From contig JAXHMJ010000005.1 of the NCBI GenBank assembly GCA_034521575.1, forward strand, positions 1,240,001-1,304,000: a DNA stretch of 64,000 nt, given 5' to 3'. The translations under genes were made by a program, and so were the position numbers. The notes under the pieces were generated by a model. That model saw only the letters and a list, made by a program, of their open reading frames with translations. It ran no database searches and was not told where the DNA came from. Shown here piece by piece: positions 57,839 through 64,000 of the stretch; the stretch's first letter is position 1, and each line of letters begins with the position of its first letter. Source of the DNA: a candidate division KSB1 bacterium (GTDB taxonomy: Bacteria > Zhuqueibacterota > Zhuqueibacteria > Residuimicrobiales > Krinioviventaceae).

Positions 57839-58736
57839 TATGCTCGCCCTTTAAGGGGCGGGACGGCGGAAACGATTCGGGGATAGACGTCAAATCCGCG
57901 TCCGCCGGTATGTCATGCCCGGTCAAAAATTTACCGATCGCCTCCAGTTTTTGAACCGGATTGGTGCACAGCTTGGCATAATTCACCTCATGCAGCCGGT
58001 TGTTTTCTACTTTTTGCAGATCGCGTTTGATATTCATTTCAGTATAATAGACCTGATGACACACCTGCTCCAGTTCGGACATTTTTTTTATCTCGGGATA
58101 CTCTTTCGGCATCACCGACCACCAGGATTTACCTTTTTTCCTGCGGATATTTAACAGCGAAGCGGCGGAATGCACCGGATTTCTCTGCATATGAACAAAC
58201 AGAGCGTTCGGGAACATTTCCAGCAGAGGTCGGATTCTAACACTCATTTTCACATTTTTCGTCAAAAAGGGAGCGTTAAACATGTTTTCAACATTGGCAA
58301 CGAATGTAACAATACGGTTTTTCGCCGGTTTTGACAAATAATGCGCCGGTGTATAATTGAATCCCTCGCGTTTTTCATAAGGAAACCAGCGATTCCAGAT
58401 ATTGCCGGCCTCACTCGGCGCCATGGCGCCTTTTTCATAACCGTGCACACTGGAAAAGCTGGAAGAATACGACGGACATAACAACCGTCCCATCCTGGCA
58501 GCCGTTACCGGCATCATGTACCAGGTATTTGAAATATTGGGAATATAGGAAAAATGAAATGCAGACATGAGTAACTGGTACAACAGGGTGGTTCCCGAGC
58601 GCGGCGGCCCAACGATAAAAACCGGCGGCCATTTGCACAGGATGCGGCGTTTCAGGATCAGCGATTCCACCAAAGCAGTGGGCTGATGCAGAGTTGCGAT
58701 TCCCTTGTGAGCTATCACTTTTATATGATCAATCAT
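57780..58736 (-). CDS. sulfotransferase (PAPS-dependent)
   Basis: 318 aa from ATG 58736 (GGAGA six bases upstream; overlaps the deacetylase stop by ATGA). The 5'-phosphosulfate loop is FIVGPPRSGTTLLYQLL (residues 40-56 of this start), and the 3'-phosphate site is FVHMQRNPVHSAASLL with the conserved Arg and Ser. This is the family of bacterial Stf and heparan-type sulfotransferases. It would sulfate a hydroxyl or amino group of the polymer. Its place between a deacetylase and a C5-epimerase gene suggests polysaccharide sulfation. PAPS synthesis genes are not in the window. Confidence 0.88.
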   Translation of the reverse strand: MIDHIKVIAHKGIATLHQPTALVESLILKRRILCKWPPVFIVGPPRSGTTLLYQLLMSAFHFSYIPNISNTWYMMPVTAARMGRLLCPSYSSSFSSVHGYEKGAMAPSEAGNIWNRWFPYEKREGFNYTPAHYLSKPAKNRIVTFVANVENMFNAPFLTKNVKMSVRIRPLLEMFPNALFVHMQRNPVHSAASLLNIRRKKGKSWWSVMPKEYPEIKKMSELEQVCHQVYYTEMNIKRDLQKVENNRLHEVNYAKLCTNPVQKLEAIGKFLTGHDIPADADLTSIPESFPPSRPLKGEHIEEKELEQIQTILDRIIEK

Positions 58737-60205
58737 AATTGTCTCCACCAGTCATGCAACTCATCAAGCGTACACAACCAGCCGTTATGTTCGGCAGTCC
58801 ATTCGAGTATAGTGCTGTACAATTCTGAAAATCCGGACCAATCATCTGCAAACAGATCGGAATTGTGCCAGTTCACAGTCAGGCAGGCCCGGTTGATGCG
58901 CGTTTCTTCCAGCAAGTCAAAGACCACCTGGTGCGAATTTGCCGCGCTCAGGCCCTGTTTGCTTTCCAGAAACAGTACCGTGTCCATCAAAACAAGCGGA
59001 ATTTCGATCAGGGACATTTCCTGCTGTGTATCCGGATCCCAGGGATGATAGGGAAAGCCGGTTCCACAGCGGTATCCCGGAGCATTCGAGAATCCGACTG
59101 TCGAATCATACGAAAACCCGGCGTCCTGCAAAATCCGCCAGGTCATCCCGGAATCAAAAGTCAGGTAATGCTGGCGGCAGCCGTTCACGGTTTTCCCGAT
59201 GACCCGCTCCAGGCCGGATTTTTCATGCTGCAATTTCTCGGCATTCCTGTATGCACCGGAGGTTCCATGCAGCCCAATAGCTGCCCCCGCCTTGTCAAGC
59301 GCTGAAATACCCCGCTGCAGTCGACCGGATGTTAATGAATAACCCGGATCAATGGATGAACGCCGCTGCTGGACAAAAAAGAAGGTGGACGCGGCACCGT
59401 ACTGCGATTCCATTCGGGTGATGGTTTTGAAGTTACCGGCCCAGTTTTCAGGGCGTGCCATCGAGCGCAGCAGATAACCGGCAGCAGGCAGAACGGCGGA
59501 TAGGCCGCGCGATTTCAGGACCGGTGCGATGGCACGGCGTGCCTTGCGCAGCGTCCAGGTGCGGATGCGGTCCACATCATGAGACAACGCCACAGCGAAC
59601 GGTTTGTGATCCGGCCAGATAGCGGGATATGGAACAATCCCGGGTACTTTCGGCGCTACCAGCAGTATCTCGATCAGCCTGACGATCCGATCCACGACCG
59701 GCATATCATAAAGTGACGACTCTCGTGTAAACTCACGTTGAAAGCGTCCGTGTTCATCGCGGGTCGCAGTGCGGTTTTCCTGTTCCAGATTCAGCATGTA
59801 AAAACAAGTTGCGATCAGATCGCAGGTACAGGAAACGGTCTGTTCGGAATGACTAACCAGCGGCTGCCGGTCTGCATCCAGGTACAATATTTCTTCAAAA
59901 GACGGCATATCTCCCGTGAACAGATAAAGAATGCGACGGGGCAAGTTCTGCGGCGCACTGCCGTCCGCCACTGCACGGCGCACATTGGCGTTGTCAGGCA
60001 GATATTCCGGAACAGCGCCGATACACAGCCGGCGTTTTCCGGATGAATCGGGCATCTTGCCGTAAAACAGTTCGGCCCGTACGCCATCCCGATCCCCCCC
60101 TGCCCCGTTAGCAAAGACCAGACCGGTCATCCGGCTCAGTTGGCGCAGGACATACCAGAACGGCGCTTTGAACGACGCCGGTCCATGATATTCGACTCTT
60201 ATCAT
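58733..60205 (-). CDS. polysaccharide deacetylase family protein (NodB-like)
   Basis: 490 aa. An N-terminal 180-residue domain (DUF7033-like from memory) precedes a NodB-type barrel: FAVALSHDVDRIRTW carries the metal-binding Asp-Asp equivalent (SHDVD), AAIGLHGTSGAYRN the His motif, and HYLTFDSGMTWRIL the Arg/Asp motif region. A C-terminal LTVNWHNSDLFADDW holds the last His. It would remove N-acetyl (or O-acetyl) groups from a polysaccharide or its precursor. No signal is seen. It overlaps the epimerase gene by four bases and the sulfotransferase gene by four. Confidence 0.85.
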   Translation of the reverse strand: MIRVEYHGPASFKAPFWYVLRQLSRMTGLVFANGAGGDRDGVRAELFYGKMPDSSGKRRLCIGAVPEYLPDNANVRRAVADGSAPQNLPRRILYLFTGDMPSFEEILYLDADRQPLVSHSEQTVSCTCDLIATCFYMLNLEQENRTATRDEHGRFQREFTRESSLYDMPVVDRIVRLIEILLVAPKVPGIVPYPAIWPDHKPFAVALSHDVDRIRTWTLRKARRAIAPVLKSRGLSAVLPAAGYLLRSMARPENWAGNFKTITRMESQYGAASTFFFVQQRRSSIDPGYSLTSGRLQRGISALDKAGAAIGLHGTSGAYRNAEKLQHEKSGLERVIGKTVNGCRQHYLTFDSGMTWRILQDAGFSYDSTVGFSNAPGYRCGTGFPYHPWDPDTQQEMSLIEIPLVLMDTVLFLESKQGLSAANSHQVVFDLLEETRINRACLTVNWHNSDLFADDWSGFSELYSTILEWTAEHNGWLCTLDELHDWWRQL

Positions 60206-61194
60206 AACCGTCCTAATTGTTTCAACGCCCGGTATTTAATCCGGTACATTTTCATAATATTGAAAAACCGGTCATAGTCCCGCCATTTTTCCGCAAACTC
60301 TTGAAATACAGTATCCCCGGTCAGGGTATAAAACAGACGCAGCTGGGTATTGACCAGTCGCAGATATCCTATAGTCGCCGGATCCGGATCCGGATAAAAC
60401 GGTTGCCTGCAGTAATTGTAGCGGATCCAGAATCCGAGATCGTATTCCGGCAGCCACTTTTTAATACTGTCCAGACCGGATTCAAAAAGCGCAGCCGCAG
60501 GCTCCGGATCATCAACGGCGCGCATATATTCATGCAAGCCGCACATGGAAAAAAAGAATCCGTCCAGCACCATGGTCGGGAAGGATGCGGGATATTCTTC
60601 GTAAAACGGACCGTAATCGGTAAAGGTGGTCACTCCGCCCTGATCCGCCGGTACTGCAAAAATGTTCAATGCATCTTTTACCACGTCAAGATACGGTTCA
60701 TGTTCCGTCATCTGAAACGCCCGCAGCAAAATGGATATCGCGCGGCTTTGGGCAAAGGCTGAAGGCCAGGGTTCATTAATTTTAAATTCCGGTTTCGGGA
60801 CGTCGGTCAGCCAAAACGTACCGCGTTCCGGTTCCCGAATGCGGTTATCATAAAACCACCTGGCAATATTTAAAAATCGTTTCCGGTCATCATCGGCTCC
60901 GCTTGCGAGATACGTATGATAAATCGCCAGGCCGTATTGACCAATCGAGATGGGGTAATAGATCATTCGACGGTCTTTCACATCGATATAACTGGGAATG
61001 ATAGGAATGCCATCGTCATTGAAAAAAAAGTTTTGACTGTGTCCGTTCAGCAATTCCTGTTCATCCATGAGGAAATAATAATATCCCAACTGCCGGGAAT
61101 GAACGTCTAAAGTTAGCTGATAAATATCAGCATCTCTTCCGATATCCTTGAGCAGTTTTTTCAGCATGAATATTGATTTTTCTAGTTTCCGCAT
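60202..61194 (-). CDS. D-glucuronyl C5-epimerase-like protein
   Basis: 330 aa from ATG 61194 (AGGA just upstream); an ATG at 61260 would add a hydrophobic stretch. Conserved GLCE-type blocks are present: YPISIGQYGLAIYHTYLASG (about residues 92-111 of the longer form), NEPWPSAFAQSRAISILLRAF, YEEYPASFPTMVLDGFFFSMCGLHEY, and DLGFWIRYNY. The family inverts C5 of glucuronic acid to iduronic acid in heparan-type polymers, or of related uronic acids. The AQSRAISxLLRA and VLDGFxFSMxGL motifs make this assignment firm at family level; activity on glucuronate is not proven. First gene of a seven-gene operon. Confidence 0.87.
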   Translation of the reverse strand: MRKLEKSIFMLKKLLKDIGRDADIYQLTLDVHSRQLGYYYFLMDEQELLNGHSQNFFFNDDGIPIIPSYIDVKDRRMIYYPISIGQYGLAIYHTYLASGADDDRKRFLNIARWFYDNRIREPERGTFWLTDVPKPEFKINEPWPSAFAQSRAISILLRAFQMTEHEPYLDVVKDALNIFAVPADQGGVTTFTDYGPFYEEYPASFPTMVLDGFFFSMCGLHEYMRAVDDPEPAAALFESGLDSIKKWLPEYDLGFWIRYNYCRQPFYPDPDPATIGYLRLVNTQLRLFYTLTGDTVFQEFAEKWRDYDRFFNIMKMYRIKYRALKQLGRL

Positions 61195-61428
61195 AAGTCC
61201 TGACTCTGTTCGATAACAGCTAAAGATAACAAAGTTCACTGAAAATATAAAGTAAAACATGACAATACAACGTTCAAAGCGTTTGCCGGCAATACATGCA
61301 CTTTCGGAGAAACTGATACAAAAGAATTAAATATCTTCACGCATGACGCTTTTATTAACGTATATAGCAGAAAATATTCAGGAAAATCAGAAACAATTTT
61401 ATTATATTATTACAGGATTCATTTATAC

Positions 61429-62514
61429 ATGACAGAACGTCTCTACGATCTGCAGCTGTCACCGCAGGAAGACAATTATCTGAATGACACACAGAACACC
61501 ACCGGTTCTTATACAAAATTTGAACTTTACTATCCCAAAATAAGCCGCGTTCAGCAAATGCGGGATATGTATCAGCTCATTCTCAAAATCGCTCAGAGCC
61601 AGGCATCCATATTGATTCATGGAGAAACCGGCACAGGCAAGGAACTGGTGGCGGCCGCGATCCAGAACAAAAGTCCACGCTCAAACAAACCGTTTATCAA
61701 GGTAAATTGCGCAGCGCTGAATGAACATTTACTGGAAAGTGAACTTTTCGGGCATGAAAAGGGGGCGTTCACCGGCGCTCTCAGTCTGCGCAAAGGCAAA
61801 TTTGAAAAATCGGACGGCGGCACCCTGTTTCTGGATGAAATCGGAGACATGGCCCTGTCCACCCAGGCAAAGATATTACGGGTTTTGCAGGACCAGACTT
61901 TTAACCGGCTCGGCGGGAACCTTGACATTCGTGTAAACGTTAGAGTCATCGCAGCCACCAACAAAGATCTGTGGGTACAGATGCAGAGCGACAAATTCCG
62001 CAACGACCTGTTCTATCGGCTGAATGTGGTCTCTCTTGCGATGCCTCCGCTCCGGGACCGCAAAGAAGATATTCCGCTGCTGGCGGAATATTTCCGCAAA
62101 AAATTTTCAGTAGAACTGCGCAAAAAGGTGAGACCGTTTACGCGGAATGCCATGCAAATGCTTATGGATCATCACTGGCCTGGCAACATTCGTGAACTGC
62201 GCAACCTGCTTGAACGAGCGATTTTGATCGCAAAACCCGGCAAACCCATTGCTTCACATGCTCTAAACATGCCGGGAACCGCCTATTTCGAGGCCGGAGC
62301 CCATGAAAAAAGGCAAGAAGAACGCGACGGAACCAATTTCAAAACATTGAACCTTCAGGAACTGGAACGGCAAGCCATCGTCACCGCGCTGATGCGCGCA
62401 AAATGGGTGCAGCGGGATGCGGCAAAACTGCTGGGCATTTCCCCCCGGGTTTTAAACTACAAGGTATCACAGCACGACATCAGACATGAGAAATGGCGAA
62501 AATATCATGATTAA
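61429..62514 (+). CDS. sigma-54-dependent transcriptional activator
   Basis: 361 aa. AAA+ domain: Walker A HGETGTGKEL (64-73), the sigma-54 contact loop GAFTGA (112-117), Walker B GGTLFLDEIGDM, and the arginine finger region FRNDLFYRLNV. The C-terminal Fis-type HTH is LMRAKWVQRDAAKLLGISPRVLNYKV. There is no receiver or sensor domain, only a 35-residue N-terminal leader, so it may be controlled by a partner or by abundance, like PspF. It is divergent from the exopolysaccharide operon. Confidence 0.93.
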   Translation: MTERLYDLQLSPQEDNYLNDTQNTTGSYTKFELYYPKISRVQQMRDMYQLILKIAQSQASILIHGETGTGKELVAAAIQNKSPRSNKPFIKVNCAALNEHLLESELFGHEKGAFTGALSLRKGKFEKSDGGTLFLDEIGDMALSTQAKILRVLQDQTFNRLGGNLDIRVNVRVIAATNKDLWVQMQSDKFRNDLFYRLNVVSLAMPPLRDRKEDIPLLAEYFRKKFSVELRKKVRPFTRNAMQMLMDHHWPGNIRELRNLLERAILIAKPGKPIASHALNMPGTAYFEAGAHEKRQEERDGTNFKTLNLQELERQAIVTALMRAKWVQRDAAKLLGISPRVLNYKVSQHDIRHEKWRKYHD

Positions 62515-63118
62515 CCAGCTTAAACGGATCAACTTCCGGAACACGTTGAAAATACTAATCATCACCTCTCTGCTATTGATTCCTGTTGAATCAATAGCGC
62601 TTACATTGGTCTGGGACCCCGTTCAAAACGATGATATTCTCTGCTACAAAGTCTACTGGGGACGCGAATCCGGACGCTACACGAATTCCAAGTACGTGGG
62701 CAAAGAAACACAATATAAAATCACTTTTGAGGACAGTGTTGTCTATTATATCACCGTGACTGCGATCGACATGTGGGGCAATGAAAGCAATTATGGCTCT
62801 GAAATCAAACTGATCGGCGGTGTGTCAGAGCCGGTTGACCGTGAGGACAGCGCCGCGCTGAGTCTTTATCCGAATCCGGCCCAAACCCATATCAACATCC
62901 AATTTAATTTGGAAAAAAGGCAGAATGTGTACATCAGCGTTTACAATATCATGGGGCAAAAAGTGACGACTCTAATCGAGCAATCATTCAGCCGCGGCAG
63001 TCACACAGTCCATTGGAACAGAATGTCTGCAAACGGCGGATTAGCAGCTGCCGGCATTTATTACTGCCGGATCCGGACTGATTCTCAAACGACCATACAG
63101 AAAATTACGTTGCTTTAA
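62507..63118 (+). CDS. secreted FN3-like protein with type IX-type sorting domain
   Basis: 203 aa from ATG 62507 (ATG 62486 is an alternative; both overlap the activator gene). After a signal peptide (LKILIITSLLLIPVESIA) comes one fibronectin III-like domain (LTLVWDPVQNDDILCYKVYWG ... YYITVTAIDMWGNES). Then the sorting domain follows: LSLYPNPAQTHINIQFNLE, VYNIMGQKVTTLIE, AAGIYYCRI (residues 125-203). Such C-terminal domains direct export by the type IX system and attachment to the cell surface. Probably an adhesion or matrix protein of the neighbouring exopolysaccharide. Confidence 0.8.
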   Translation: MINQLKRINFRNTLKILIITSLLLIPVESIALTLVWDPVQNDDILCYKVYWGRESGRYTNSKYVGKETQYKITFEDSVVYYITVTAIDMWGNESNYGSEIKLIGGVSEPVDREDSAALSLYPNPAQTHINIQFNLEKRQNVYISVYNIMGQKVTTLIEQSFSRGSHTVHWNRMSANGGLAAAGIYYCRIRTDSQTTIQKITLL

Positions 63119-63195
63119 AAATTTCATTATATTGCAATAAACTATTGAAATAATCGGTATGGTTGTCTATATTTCAATAAAAACAAGGGTCTTTT

Positions 63196-64000
63196 ATGAT
63201 AAAGCGCATCCTCACCGCCCTGATGATGCTGGCGCCGGCAGTGTCTGTTCTGGCCCAAAGCAGCCAGGATGTATCGCAGATTGGGCAGACTCCGGTTACC
63301 GGTGCCGGTGAGAGTCAGCAAATATCAAAAGCTTCAGCCGCCCCCCAAGGCGATCTTCAGCGATTTGGCGCCAATTTATTCAGCGGCCGCACAGCGGAAA
63401 TCAATGCAGCCGGTTCTCTCCCCTCAGATTACCAGCTGGGTCCCGGCGATCAACTGGCCGTGTATATGGGTGGCAAAGTTCAGCAAGAGTTTGACCTCGC
63501 CGTCACAGCTGACGGTAAACTGTACGTTCCCAATATCGGGGTCATCTCTGTGAACGGCATGACCATGAACCGTTTTAAAGGCGAACTCGATCGCAATCTC
63601 AAACAATATTACAGCGATTATTCCCTGGACGTGATGCTGGCGCGTCCGAAACAGATCGGAGTCAGTGTCATCGGCGAAGTCACAAATCCCGGTAATTATA
63701 CCGCCGGCGCTCTGGCCGGCGTGCTTGATTTACTGATCATGGCACAGGGACCGACCCCCAACGGCTCGCTCCGCAATGTGCAATTGTACCGCCGGGACAC
63801 TCTGTATGCGCGCATCGACCTGTATAACTTTATTCTCCGGCCGGTCGGCCACAAACCCGTTGTCCTTCAGAGCGGCGACCGGCTGTATGTGCCGATCCGG
63901 CAGGCTTCAGTGGATATTGCCGGTGAAATCAACCGGCAAGCCAATTATGAACTGAATCCTGTGCAAACAGAACATTTGAGCGACCTGTTAAAATTGGCCG
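63196..64000 (+). CDS. Wza-like polysaccharide export protein (partial)
   Basis: 268 codons to the end of the window, which cuts it off. Start ATG 63196 after AAGGG; signal peptide ILTALMMLAPAVSVLAQ. The polysaccharide-export domain opens with DYQLGPGDQLAVYMGGKVQQEFDLAV (about residues 75-100), followed by SLBB-type repeats (QIGVSVIGEVTNPGNYTAG and VDIAGEINRQANYELN). It forms an outer-membrane channel for capsule or exopolysaccharide. No lipobox is seen, unlike classical Wza. It probably serves the operon on the other side of the sigma-54 activator gene. Confidence 0.9.
   Translation, partial: MIKRILTALMMLAPAVSVLAQSSQDVSQIGQTPVTGAGESQQISKASAAPQGDLQRFGANLFSGRTAEINAAGSLPSDYQLGPGDQLAVYMGGKVQQEFDLAVTADGKLYVPNIGVISVNGMTMNRFKGELDRNLKQYYSDYSLDVMLARPKQIGVSVIGEVTNPGNYTAGALAGVLDLLIMAQGPTPNGSLRNVQLYRRDTLYARIDLYNFILRPVGHKPVVLQSGDRLYVPIRQASVDIAGEINRQANYELNPVQTEHLSDLLKLA

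Noticed and set aside
1-64000. tRNA, rRNA and CRISPR arrays
   Set aside because: I looked in the intergenic gaps and saw no cloverleaf with TTC-A-R arms, no rRNA-like stretch, and no regularly spaced direct repeats.

Overview
The window looks like a piece of chromosome from an uncultured, Gram-negative bacterium of the wider FCB group (Calditrichota / KSB1-like). I infer this from two proteins with type IX secretion-like C-terminal sorting domains (the NYPNPFNPST motif near 31900 and a YPNP motif near 62870), an Omp85-type barrel gene, AddAB-like recombination nucleases and many Tat-exported sugar oxidoreductases. Taxonomy cannot be settled from the sequence alone. A recurring feature is the single-base frameshift: about a dozen otherwise conserved genes (upp, rluD-like, addA-like and others) are broken by one base, several of them in homopolymers. 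I think most of these are sequencing errors, so they are annotated as single genes with the break marked.

Layout. 220-2976 is a sulfur operon: sulfide:quinone reductase, DUF1641, a one-cysteine TusE/DsrC-like protein and a DsrE-like protein. 3180-20116 is mainly carbohydrate metabolism: GH3 beta-glucosidase, secreted hydrolase-like protein, two Gfo/Idh/MocA oxidoreductases, SDR plus mannonate dehydratase (UxuA), two aldo/keto reductases and a sugar isomerase-like TIM barrel, four of them with Tat signals. It also holds a TMEM175-like channel and a PAP2 phosphatase. 20145-21820 holds upp and an RluD-type pseudouridine synthase. 22032-25820 is an envelope block (bactofilin-like plus Omp85 barrel, toast-rack-like protein, membrane protein, pilin-like protein) with two sigma-54-type promoters. 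25863-33843 holds a papain-like protease, a double-MerR regulator with an alpha/beta hydrolase, a short AraC regulator, a secreted PQQ-repeat protein and a DoxX/TIM-barrel fusion.

33902-39166 is an AT-richer accessory island. It begins with a relic integron: a truncated integrase on the minus strand, a promoter, an attI-like core and two cassettes with attC sites on the plus strand. Next come decayed tyrosine-recombinase and IS91-like genes that carry two small palindromic insertions, and then a decayed type I restriction-modification pair. 39367-52632 holds an M3 oligopeptidase, AddB-like nuclease, PH-domain protein, histidine kinase, DUF1015 protein, AddA-like helicase-nuclease and an AAA ATPase/TOPRIM-like pair that may be a defence module.

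52813-61194 is a tightly overlapping seven-gene minus-strand operon: glucuronyl C5-epimerase-like protein, polysaccharide deacetylase, sulfotransferase, FemAB/GNAT-like transferase, flippase, hexapeptide acetyltransferase and YfhO-like membrane protein. Deacetylase, C5-epimerase and sulfotransferase are the three classes of enzyme that mature heparan-type glycosaminoglycans in animals, so the operon may make a sulfated, GAG-like exopolysaccharide. A divergent sigma-54 activator, a small sorting-domain protein and the start of a Wza-type export protein follow to the end of the window.
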